From Bacillota bacterium (GTDB lineage: Bacteria; Bacillota; Clostridia; Lachnospirales; Lachnospiraceae): 6,186 bases of DNA. The DNA is taken from positions 1 through 6,186 of the forward strand of contig JAEWHU010000344.1 of assembly GCA_023387635.1 (NCBI GenBank). Reading direction: 5' to 3'. The translations under genes were made by a program, and so were the position numbers. This document shows positions 1 to 5,738 of this stretch, piece after piece. The notes under the pieces were generated by a model, which saw only the letters and a list, made by a program, of their open reading frames with translations, was not told where the DNA came from and ran no database searches. The number at the start of each line of letters is the position of its first letter. Position 1 is the first letter of the stretch.

Positions 1-62
1 TTAGAGGTGGAAGTGTGGTAACACATGTAGCTGACTAATACTAATAGGTCGAGGGCTTGACC
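1..62 (+). rRNA. 23S ribosomal RNA, 3' end (partial)
   Basis: The window starts inside a 23S rRNA gene. The stretch reads through the conserved 3'-terminal part of bacterial 23S rRNA, including GCTGACTAATACTAATAGGT followed by CGAGGGCTTGACC. The final CTTGACC is the strand that pairs with the 5' end of 23S in helix 1, so the mature end is placed at about 62, give or take two bases. The gene runs left out of the window. Just after the end, TTTTCAT (65-71) and ATGAAAA (76-82) form a small hairpin in the trailer. No 5S gene follows before the terminator at 151-179. Confidence 0.95.
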
Positions 63-150
63 AGTTTTCATGAGAATGAAAAAATGGGAATAAGTTTAAA
101 AGATGACTTGATAATTAAATGAAAAAATGTGTAGTTTTGAAGATATAAGG

Positions 151-179
151 AAGGGTTACCGTAATGGTAGCCTTTTTTT
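151..179 (+). terminator. Intrinsic terminator of the upstream rRNA operon
   Basis: A stem formed by 151-160 and 166-175 (core GGTTACC against GGTAGCC, with a G-U pair) closes a 5-base loop and runs into seven T residues (173-179). It lies about 90 bases after the 23S 3' end, so it most likely ends the rRNA transcript. Confidence 0.85.
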
Positions 180-202
180 GTTGTGTGAAAAATAAATGAA
201 AT

Positions 203-238
203 CGGATAAAATACATTGCTATGTAAATAATATATCCG
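203..238. repeat. Two-tier stem-loop in the intergenic region
   Basis: CGGATA (203-208) pairs with TATCCG (233-238), and inside it TACAT (212-216) pairs with ATGTA (221-225) around a TGCT loop. There is no T-run after it, so it is not a standard terminator. No function is assigned. Confidence 0.4.
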
Positions 239-279
239 GACAAATTAAAGATTGGTTAGACTTTGTAGTAACAGATATA

Positions 280-307
280 GGTAACATTAATTAGAATTAA
301 TGTTATC
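280..307. repeat. 12-bp stem-loop in the intergenic region
   Basis: GGTAACATTAAT (280-291) pairs with ATTAATGTTATC (296-307), with one G-U type mismatch, around a 4-base loop. There is no T-run on the + strand. It could be a protein-binding dyad or an RNA structure; the sequence does not say which. Confidence 0.45.
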
Positions 308-331
308 TACTCACATATAAAACCTATAAAT

Positions 332-381
332 TTGTTTATAATGTATTATTAATTCTATGAAAATCAAATAATTATAAACAA
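332..381. repeat. 11-bp inverted repeat upstream of the GH2 promoter
   Basis: TTGTTTATAAT (332-342) and ATTATAAACAA (371-381) are perfect inverted copies separated by 28 bases. The right copy touches the putative -35 box at 383. This could be a pair of regulator half-sites controlling the hydrolase gene; that role is inferred from position only. Confidence 0.4.
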
Positions 382-382
382 T

Positions 383-411
383 TTGACTTATACTAAAAAG
401 TATAGTATTTT
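383..411 (+). promoter_or_regulatory. Putative sigma-A promoter of the GH2 gene, with palindrome in its spacer
   Basis: TTGACT (383-388) lies 17 bases from TATTTT (406-411), and the gene starts about 70 bases downstream. The spacer contains a perfect dyad, TATACT-AAAA-AGTATA (389-404). A repressor or activator bound there would sit between the two promoter boxes, so the dyad is a candidate operator. The -10 box is only a fair match to consensus. Confidence 0.5.
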
Positions 412-482
412 ATCATTAGCTCAACATATTGGCAAATAAAGAATTTGTTATAAAATAAAAAGAAGTAAAGGAGAGGGTTATT

Positions 483-2225
483 ATGTTATTAGAATATCCA
501 CGTCCTTCTTTTAGGAGAAAGGATTGGCTAAATCTAAATGGTGAATGGGGATTTGTATTTGATGATGAAAGGAAAGGCGAAAAAGAAAGATGGTATTTCG
601 AATTTCCAAAAGAATATTTATCCATAGAAGTACCATATACATATGAAACTAAATTAAGTAAAATTAATGACGAAACTTTTCATCCAGTTGTTTGGTATGA
701 AAAATTTATTCATTTAAATGCTGATAATGATAGGGTATTACTCAATTTTGAAGGGGTTGATTATAGTACAAAAGTATGGATAAATGGAGAATTTGCAGGC
801 AGTCATATTGGGGGATATGCAGCATTTACATTTGAAATTACCGATTATATTAAAAACGGAGATAATAAAATTACAGTTCGAGTAGAAGATAGTAAAAGCC
901 TTGTTCAGCCAAGAGGAAAACAAAGATGGAAGAATGAAAGTTTTGGATGTTGGTATGTACAAACAACGGGGATATGGAAACCAGTATGGATTGAAAAGGT
1001 ACCAAGTAACTATCTTGAAAAAGTTAAGATAACTCCAGATATTGATGAGGGTAAGGTTTTCTTTCATGGTAAAATTAAAAGAAAGAACGATTGTAGTCCA
1101 GTTACTTTATCCTGTGAAATAAAGTTATTTGATAGAATTATACAGAATATGAAAGTAACTGTTCAAAATGAATACGTAGAATTCACTGCTAATCTAAAAA
1201 ATGATGATGATCCATGGAGTATAGCATTGTGGTCACCTACAAATCCAACTCTTTATGAGGTATCATTTGCCTTAACTGATAAATATGGGAATGTAGATAG
1301 TGTAGAAACTTATTTTGGTATGCGAAAAATATCCATACAAGGTGACAAGATATTATTAAATAATGTGCCACTGTATCAACGATTGATTCTTGATCAGGGA
1401 TATTGGGAAGAATCTCATCTAACGCCACCAAATGACGATGCAATCATAAGAGATATCGATTTGATTTTAGCAGCCGGTTATAATGGGGTGAGGAAGCATC
1501 AAAAAATAGAAGATCGTAGATTCCTATATTGGTGTGATAAAAAAGGACTATTAGTATGGTCAGAGATGGCGGCGGGATATACTTTTAATGATGAAGCAAT
1601 ACATAACTTTACACGTGAGTGGATGGAAATAGTAGAACAATTTTATAATCATCCTAGCATTATTACCTGGACTATTTTTAATGAGAGTTGGGGTTTGGAA
1701 CAAATCTATACCGACAAGAAGCAACAAAATTTTACTAAGAGCATGTATTATTTAACAAAATCTTATGATAGTATGAGGCCGGTAATTGTTAATGACGGAT
1801 GGGAGCATACAGTATCAGATATAATTACATTGCATGATTATGAGGAAATAGGCAGCGTACTATACTCTAGATATGAAAATAAAGAGAAAATATTACAAAA
1901 TGAAATACCATTTAATCGTGATAAATATGCCTTTGCAAATGGATATGGGTATAATGGACAACCAATTATTATAAGTGAATATGGAGGAATAGCTTTTAGT
2001 TGTGAAGCTGGCTGGGGATATGGTAATCAAGTAAATAACGAGGAAGATTTCTTTGAACGGTTTAGAAATATCACTACTGCAATTAAAAAATTAGATTATG
2101 TAGTAGGGTATTGTTATACACAGATAACAGATGTTCAACAAGAAGTGAATGGACTGTATAATATAAGAAGAGAACCAAAAGTAGATATAGCTATAGTAAA
2201 ACGGATTAATGAAGAACTTATTTAA
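483..2225 (+). CDS. Glycoside hydrolase family 2 protein (beta-galactosidase/beta-glucuronidase superfamily)
   Basis: This 580-residue protein has the GH2 layout: an N-terminal jelly-roll sugar-binding domain (about 1-170, opening with YPRPSFRRKDWLNLNGEWGF), an immunoglobulin-like domain (about 175-280) and a C-terminal TIM barrel (about 282-580). The acid/base is Glu401 in FNESWG, after the conserved Asn400; the nucleophile is Glu499 in ISEYGG. These retaining exo-glycosidases remove a terminal beta-linked sugar. The glucuronidase NxK carboxylate-binding motif near the C-terminus is not seen; the matching region reads QEVNGLYNIRREPK, so a glucuronidase is unlikely and the substrate stays open (a beta-galactosidase-like role is possible). 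No signal peptide or membrane segment is visible, so it should act in the cytoplasm on imported oligosaccharides. AAAGGAG (467-473) lies 9 bases before the ATG, and the family-typical N-terminus supports this start. No transporter or regulator gene lies beside it. Length is normal and the frame is intact. Confidence 0.93.
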   Translation: MLLEYPRPSFRRKDWLNLNGEWGFVFDDERKGEKERWYFEFPKEYLSIEVPYTYETKLSKINDETFHPVVWYEKFIHLNADNDRVLLNFEGVDYSTKVWINGEFAGSHIGGYAAFTFEITDYIKNGDNKITVRVEDSKSLVQPRGKQRWKNESFGCWYVQTTGIWKPVWIEKVPSNYLEKVKITPDIDEGKVFFHGKIKRKNDCSPVTLSCEIKLFDRIIQNMKVTVQNEYVEFTANLKNDDDPWSIALWSPTNPTLYEVSFALTDKYGNVDSVETYFGMRKISIQGDKILLNNVPLYQRLILDQGYWEESHLTPPNDDAIIRDIDLILAAGYNGVRKHQKIEDRRFLYWCDKKGLLVWSEMAAGYTFNDEAIHNFTREWMEIVEQFYNHPSIITWTIFNESWGLEQIYTDKKQQNFTKSMYYLTKSYDSMRPVIVNDGWEHTVSDIITLHDYEEIGSVLYSRYENKEKILQNEIPFNRDKYAFANGYGYNGQPIIISEYGGIAFSCEAGWGYGNQVNNEEDFFERFRNITTAIKKLDYVVGYCYTQITDVQQEVNGLYNIRREPKVDIAIVKRINEELI

Positions 2226-2499
2226 ATATGAAGAATGAACGAAGTTTTTTTCTTATAGTTACAGAGTAGTTGTGTTATTAGAAAGAGTATGGGTCTATTT
2301 TAATAAAGTTAAAATGTTTTAAGGATATAATATATAGCTATAAAAGTTATTTTATTGGCTCTATCATGACTATTTCTTGATATTTATTTTTGAGCAGAGC
2401 ATTTATATTGCTCTGCTCAATTGAAATTCTAATAAAATAGAATAAAATATTGTAAAACTTAAATTCGGAGTATACTTTTATACTATAGAATCCTAGGTT
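2226..2499. other. Non-coding gap between the GH2 gene and the DUF402 remnant
   Basis: This AT-rich gap has no convincing reading frame. It holds the strong stem-loop at 2390-2420 and a small dyad AGTATA-CTTT-TATACT (2469-2484), which has the same 6-4-6 form and related arms as the dyad in the GH2 promoter spacer. The hydrolase gene is not followed at once by an obvious terminator. Confidence 0.5.
2390..2420. terminator. 12-bp perfect stem-loop between convergent genes, possible terminator
   Basis: TTGAGCAGAGCA (2390-2401) and TGCTCTGCTCAA (2409-2420) form a perfect 12-bp stem with a 7-base loop. It is relatively GC-rich for this region. It sits between the convergent hydrolase gene (+) and DUF402 remnant (-), as a shared terminator would. 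Against that reading, neither strand has a clean T-run after the stem. Confidence 0.4.
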
Positions 2500-2833
2500 T
2501 TAATTAAATCTGAAATAATCTAAATCATTATAGCTCATATTAGTTAGATATATAATATCTTTTGCCATACCCTCCATAATAATATTTGCTTCTCTATATG
2601 CAAGGTCAAAATCATCTTTTGTAATATCTCCACTTTCTAAAGCATCTTTTAGTTCATCTTCATCAAGTAAGATAATCTCACCTGACGGAAATACGTACAA
2701 GCTTATCGTGAACTTTCTCAATAAATATAGCTGATGCATACTCATTAAAATGTTCTTGATATGTATTAAGTAACACACATTTACTTACTTTTATTCTTTG
2801 CCACTGGCCTCTTGAGATATATTTTCTTTTCAT
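2500..2833 (-). pseudogene. DUF402 family protein, internally deleted and frameshifted
   Basis: The two ends of a DUF402 protein survive here in different frames. The N-terminal piece starts at ATG 2833 with MKRKYISRGQWQRI, typical of Firmicute DUF402 proteins, and runs 51 codons to a TGA at 2678-2680. The C-terminal piece, in the other frame down to a TAA at 2500-2502, carries the hallmark stretch LYVFPSGEIILLDEDEL followed by an acidic helix. Full-length members have about 170-190 residues, so some 70-80 residues from the middle are missing, and the fusion point lies near 2690-2710. DUF402 includes nucleoside tri/diphosphatases; their catalytic core lies largely in the lost part, so this copy should be inactive. 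GGAGG (2837-2841) still precedes the start, but only three bases away. The C-terminal frame could also be read as a 92-residue ORF from 2778, but that start lies inside the former gene. Confidence 0.75.
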
Positions 2834-2882
2834 GTTCCTCCGTTCATTATATTAATAATATATAGTTCATGATTTGAGTAGT

Positions 2883-2975
2883 GAATTATACGAGATAATG
2901 CGTTAAAAGAAAGCACCTAAATTAATAGATGCTTACTAACATTTACGAAAGACCACGCATTATTTCGTATAATTC
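2883..2975. repeat. 21-bp inverted repeat with a 51-base centre
   Basis: Positions 2883-2903 and 2955-2975 are inverted copies matching at 20 of 21 bases; the single difference still allows a G-T pair. The 51-base centre holds a small inner stem, AAGCA (2911-2915) with TGCTT (2930-2934). Each arm contains a TATAAT reading outward, at 2885-2890 on the - strand and 2968-2973 on the + strand, but no good -35 box goes with either. The repeat abuts the inferred left end of the mobile element. Confidence 0.65.
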
Positions 2976-3119
2976 CATAGCACGAAACTGCGGTTACCAG
3001 TATACTATGGGGATTCAATCTACAAACTTTTCTCTAAAATTTAAATTTGATGACAAAAATGAAGGGTATCATATAAAGTTTTGTTTTAAATCATTCTAAA
3101 ATAATGTAAAATAGTCATA

Positions 3120-3152
3120 GTTCCCCCTTTCCCCCATACAGAAATATCGGGG
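3120..3152 (-). other. C-rich tract and hairpin after the transposase, candidate replication origin end (oriIS)
   Basis: Two runs of five C (3123-3127 and 3131-3135) stand out in an otherwise AT-rich stretch, and CCCC (3132-3135) can pair with GGGG (3149-3152). The structure lies about 20-50 bases past the transposase stop. IS91-type elements start rolling-circle transposition at a hairpin-bearing end downstream of the transposase, so this is a plausible oriIS. GTTC at 3120-3123 (GAAC on the - strand) matches a tetranucleotide used by IS91 as target. All of this is inference. Confidence 0.3.
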
Positions 3153-3171
3153 TTGATTTGAAATATGTAGT

Positions 3172-4314
3172 TTATCTCATTGGTGGTGAGTAACCAGAGT
3201 AACGAATCAGATGTTCACTGTTACAGCAGGGACAAAGGAAAGCTTTTTTACCCAAGATTTTTTCAATCAATGAAATGGTGGAAACCTTTACTTTCTCTAT
3301 GATTGGTGTATTGGTTAGTGCTTTACAAACTTTTAGTTTTTCTGTTTTATTTCGATTACCTAATAAGCCATAGTGGCGGATCTTCATAAATCCTGAAGGT
3401 AATATATGTATAAGGAAACGACGAATAAACTCTAGGGCAGTGACAGTCATAACTTTCCACTTGTTTTGGTCTTTGTAATCTTTCCATTTAAAGGATACCT
3501 GTCCGTCTTCCAGTTTTAATATGCGGTTATTGGAGATAGCGACACGATGTGTATATCTTCCTAGATATTCAACTACAGTTGCAGCTGTTTTGAATGGAGG
3601 TTTGCAATATACAATCCATTCCTTTTTATAGTTTGGAGTTAGGAAGTTCTCAAACGCTTGAGGATTCTCAAGATCCTTTAAGAGCCCGTAAAACTCCAAT
3701 GCACCATCATAATAAACTTCTTTAAGATAATGAAGAAATTTCCCACGGAACTTTCTTGATAATACTTTTACTGGAATAAAAAACTTTTTTCTACTATCTA
3801 CCCATTTACCAAGTTTATTCAACCCGCCACCTGGAACAATACAATGAAGGTGAGGATGAAACATAAGATTCTGTCCCCAAGTATGTAAGATGGAAGTGAA
3901 ACCAATCTGTGCACCAAGATATTTTTTATCCATTGCTAGTTCCTTTAAAGTTTCTGACACCGCTTTAAAAAGAATGGAATAACACTTCTCCTGATTTTGT
4001 AGAAATATACCATGAAGTGTATTGGGCACAGTCATAACTACATGAAAATAGCCTACATTTAAAAGATGATACTTTTGATTTTCAATCCAGACTTCTTTTG
4101 AAAGTGTTTGACACTTTGGGCAATGTCTATTTCTACAAGAATTATAGGAAATCTGCATATGACCGCAATCTTCACATACAGTGGTATGTCCACCAAGAGC
4201 AGATGAACGACACTTTGAAAGCGCTGAAAAAGCCTTTAACTGTACACGATTTAAAGAATACTTTCTTTGATAATCAGAACCGTATTGTAGGAGGATATCC
4301 TGAATTTCAGGCAT
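3172..4314 (-). CDS. IS91 family transposase (HUH, two-tyrosine type)
   Basis: This 380-residue protein nicks single-stranded DNA and drives rolling-circle-type transposition. Near the N-terminus a zinc-binding module is visible: CEDC (Cys47, Cys50) and CRNRHCPKC (Cys60, His64, Cys65, Cys68). The metal-binding HUH motif reads FHPHLH (His153, His155, His157). The two catalytic tyrosines of the Y2 class fit Tyr250 and Tyr254 in EYLGRYTHRVAISNNR. A Cys-rich CPCC (361-364) near the C-terminus may bind a second metal. Length is normal and all key residues are present, so it looks intact. The ATG at 4314 overlaps the integrase stop in TAATG, and AAGGAGGT (4321-4328) lies 6 bases before it, inside the integrase gene, so translation is probably coupled. 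It shares the integrase promoter. Confidence 0.95.
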   Translation of the reverse strand: MPEIQDILLQYGSDYQRKYSLNRVQLKAFSALSKCRSSALGGHTTVCEDCGHMQISYNSCRNRHCPKCQTLSKEVWIENQKYHLLNVGYFHVVMTVPNTLHGIFLQNQEKCYSILFKAVSETLKELAMDKKYLGAQIGFTSILHTWGQNLMFHPHLHCIVPGGGLNKLGKWVDSRKKFFIPVKVLSRKFRGKFLHYLKEVYYDGALEFYGLLKDLENPQAFENFLTPNYKKEWIVYCKPPFKTAATVVEYLGRYTHRVAISNNRILKLEDGQVSFKWKDYKDQNKWKVMTVTALEFIRRFLIHILPSGFMKIRHYGLLGNRNKTEKLKVCKALTNTPIIEKVKVSTISLIEKILGKKAFLCPCCNSEHLIRYSGYSPPMR

Positions 4315-5192
4315 TATTGTACCTCCTTGGACATACCTAATTTTTCATCCATCATGTCAAGTGGACTTATAAGATCTACTTCAAAATCAAGAAGATGCAA
4401 GTAGAAAGTGGTGCTTTGAATGTTTGCATGTCCTAATAGATGTTTGATGCGACTGATATCGGTGCCTGCCTGTAAGAGATGCGTTGCGAAATCATGTCTT
4501 AATGTGTGAACTGTAACATTTTTTTTAATACCTGCTTTATATAGATATTTATGAAAAAGCTTTTGAACCGTTCTTGGGTTCATTGGATTCCCTAACCTAG
4601 ATAAAAATAGATAGTTGTCAGGATGATTGGGTTTATAAGTACGCCAATAATTAGATAAAATATCTAGATTGTACTTTGATAGAATTGTAAAACGATCTTT
4701 GCCACCTTTGCCCTTGCGGATTAAAATTCGCATGGAAGAGGCATAGATATCAGATACTTTTAGATTGCATAATTCAGAGATACGAAGACCACCGCCATAG
4801 ATAGTCATTAGAATTGCTCTGTCACGGAGATGGTTGCCACATGCATCAAAGAGGGCCTGTATTTCTTCAACAGTCATAATTTCTGGAAGAGAGCGAACGA
4901 TTTTATGGAGTGGAATTAGTTTGAAATTCAATGTTCGTTCAAGAGATACCTCATAGATAAAACGAATTGTGCTATTATAAACGTTAACTGTTCCTGGCAC
5001 AACTTTCTTTTCTTCAAACAAGTATTTTAAAAAGCTGCGAATATCATGCTCATTTAAATCTTCAATCGAGCGTCCTTCGAAATATCTTATAAATACTTGA
5101 GCACGAATTAGATATCCCTTTTTTGTTTTAGGACTATATCCTCTAAGTCGCATATCTTCTTCTAATTTGGTTAAAACTTCTTCATTTGTCAT
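4314..5192 (-). CDS. Tyrosine recombinase / integrase (XerC/D-like) of the IS91-like element
   Basis: This 292-residue phage-type integrase has an N-terminal SAM-like DNA-binding domain (about 1-95, with YSPKTKKGYLIRAQVF) and a catalytic domain (about 103-270). All catalytic residues are visible: Arg137 in GGGLRISEL, Lys162 in RKGKGGKDR, His229 and Arg232 in HTLRHDFATHLL, His255 in LLGHANIQ, and the nucleophile Tyr264 in TTFYLHL. These enzymes cut and rejoin DNA at short dyad sites without synthesis. It is the first gene of a two-gene operon with the IS91-type transposase; similar integrase/transposase pairs are known in some IS91-family elements. It may resolve or circularise transposition products, or act on the element's ends; the role is inferred. 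AAAGGAGGT (5201-5209) lies 8 bases before the ATG. It resembles XerC/XerD, but the short N-terminus and the partner gene argue against a chromosomal dimer-resolution role. Confidence 0.93.
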   Translation of the reverse strand: MTNEEVLTKLEEDMRLRGYSPKTKKGYLIRAQVFIRYFEGRSIEDLNEHDIRSFLKYLFEEKKVVPGTVNVYNSTIRFIYEVSLERTLNFKLIPLHKIVRSLPEIMTVEEIQALFDACGNHLRDRAILMTIYGGGLRISELCNLKVSDIYASSMRILIRKGKGGKDRFTILSKYNLDILSNYWRTYKPNHPDNYLFLSRLGNPMNPRTVQKLFHKYLYKAGIKKNVTVHTLRHDFATHLLQAGTDISRIKHLLGHANIQSTTFYLHLLDFEVDLISPLDMMDEKLGMSKEVQ

Positions 5193-5215
5193 AATAAATG
5201 ACCTCCTTTAACTAA

Positions 5216-5244
5216 TTTACAAAACTATTTTAAAGGTTTGTCAC
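5216..5244 (-). promoter_or_regulatory. Putative promoter of the integrase-transposase operon
   Basis: On the - strand GTGACA (5244-5239) lies 17 bases from TGTAAA (5221-5216), just upstream of the integrase ribosome binding site at 5201-5209. The -10 box matches consensus at four of six positions, so the promoter is modest. It lies inside the inferred element and would drive both genes. Confidence 0.4.
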
Positions 5245-5283
5245 ATAGATTTAAAGTGTTAGAATGATAATAGGAAAAGCAAA

Positions 5284-5327
5284 AACTAACGGTTGCGAAC
5301 CACTGCGCTAGCAGTTTAGTGCTAGTT
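5284..5327. repeat. Overlapping dyads at the right end of the mobile element
   Basis: Three dyads crowd together: GGTT-GCG-AACC (5291-5301), ACTGC-GCTA-GCAGT (5302-5315) and CTAGCA-GTTTAG-TGCTAG (5308-5325). AACTA (5284-5288) and TAGTT (5323-5327) could close an outer stem. The second and third dyads share bases and cannot form together. The third overlaps the motif repeated in inverted form at 2978-2991, and its 6-bp centre suits a tyrosine recombinase core site. Confidence 0.5.
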
Positions 5328-5442
5328 AACAAATACGAATTACCATGCTATACTTATAATACATTGTTTTACATATTTATTCTATATATTTTTGAGTTAA
5401 CCCACATTTCCAAGTAAGTTACAAAAATATAGTCACAATAGT

Positions 5443-5471
5443 TTGACAAAACTGTTGGATTTATGTATTAT
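5443..5471 (+). promoter_or_regulatory. Distal promoter upstream of tRNA-Glu
   Basis: TTGACA (5443-5448) lies 17 bases from TATTAT (5466-5471), a near-consensus sigma-A promoter. The only gene it can serve on this strand is the tRNA about 75 bases downstream. Confidence 0.6.
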
Positions 5472-5503
5472 AAAAAAAATACTTAAAAATATGCAAAATG
5501 TTG

Positions 5504-5532
5504 TTGACATTTATATTTATAGATGATAGAAT
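5504..5532 (+). promoter_or_regulatory. Proximal promoter of tRNA-Glu
   Basis: TTGACA (5504-5509) lies 17 bases from TAGAAT (5527-5532), which ends 12 bases before the mature tRNA 5' end. Transcription would start almost at the tRNA. Confidence 0.75.
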
Positions 5533-5544
5533 AATAAACGTTGC

Positions 5545-5616
5545 GGCTCCATGGTCAAGCGGTTAAGACACCGCCCTTTCACGGCGGTAACAGGGGTTCG
5601 AATCCCCTTGGAGTCA
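5545..5616 (+). tRNA. tRNA-Glu (anticodon TTC)
   Basis: A complete 72-base cloverleaf. The acceptor stem GGCTCCA (5545-5551) pairs with TGGAGTC (5609-5615) with one G-U pair, and the discriminator base is A (5616). The anticodon stem CCGCC/GGCGG (5571-5575, 5583-5587) holds loop CTTTCAC with anticodon TTC at 5578-5580, which reads GAA and GAG. The T arm AGGGG-TTCGAAT-CCCCT is canonical. The 3' CCA is not encoded (TATA follows) and must be added by CCA nucleotidyltransferase. It stands alone between tandem promoters and its own terminator, so it is a single-gene transcript. Confidence 0.97.
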
Positions 5617-5625
5617 TATAATAAT

Positions 5626-5665
5626 AAAAAGATTACTACGAATAATTAAGTAGTAATCTTTTTTT
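5626..5665 (+). terminator. Intrinsic terminator of tRNA-Glu
   Basis: AAAAAGATTACTAC (5626-5639) pairs with GTAGTAATC plus T residues (5650-5663) around a 10-base loop and ends in a run of seven T. It begins 10 bases after the tRNA. The A-run on the left side would also let it work for transcripts from the right. Confidence 0.9.
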
Positions 5666-5685
5666 GTTATATAGTCAATAGTTTT

Positions 5686-5738
5686 ACTAGATACTAGAAT
5701 ACTAGATATTAGAATACTAGATATTAGAATACTAGATA
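5686..5738. repeat. 15-bp tandem repeat, about 3.5 copies
   Basis: The unit ACTAGATATTAGAAT occurs at 5686-5700 (one base different), 5701-5715 and 5716-5730, followed by a partial copy at 5731-5738. It lies just after the tRNA terminator, in non-coding DNA. Such arrays change copy number by slipped replication; no function is visible. Confidence 0.9.

Larger units (their letters stand above)
2978..5324 (-). mobile_element. IS91-like element carrying a tyrosine recombinase and a HUH (Y2) transposase
   Basis: A ~2.35 kb element read on the - strand, encoding an integrase and then an IS91-type transposase. The ends are inferred from an inverted motif on both flanks: TAGCACGAAACTGC at 2978-2991 and, inverted, GCAGTTTAGTGCTA at 5311-5324 (13 of 14 identical). 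Further out, both flanks also carry an ATACGAA-type arm. IS91-type elements are known to lack classical terminal repeats and target duplications, so the boundaries could differ; a C-rich hairpin at 3120-3152 is another candidate for the left end. The presence of the element is well supported by its two genes; the exact limits are not. Confidence 0.6.

Noticed and set aside
738..1067. 109-codon open frame on the - strand within the GH2 gene
   Set aside because: Antisense shadow of a confidently identified hydrolase. The same applies to 416-625 and 1237-1443.
483..2225. Calling the enzyme a beta-glucuronidase (uidA)
   Set aside because: The NxK motif that binds the glucuronate carboxylate is not present in the matching C-terminal region.
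2500..2778. Independent 92-residue protein
   Set aside because: Its N-terminal ~28 residues are an out-of-frame reading of the DUF402 N-terminal region; only the part from about LYVFPSGE on looks like real protein, so it is treated as a piece of a pseudogene.
2883..2975. Integron attC site or CRISPR repeat
   Set aside because: The arms lack the GTTRRRY/RYYYAAC core pattern in the right places, and there is only one inverted pair rather than a regular array.
4098..4340. 80-codon open frame on the + strand
   Set aside because: It lies antisense to the well-supported transposase gene and has no recognisable protein features.
5545..5616. tRNA-Glu as the attachment site of the integrase element
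   Set aside because: Such integrations use the tRNA 3' end and leave a copied fragment at the far end; here the element lies on the 5' side and no tRNA fragment was seen at its left end.
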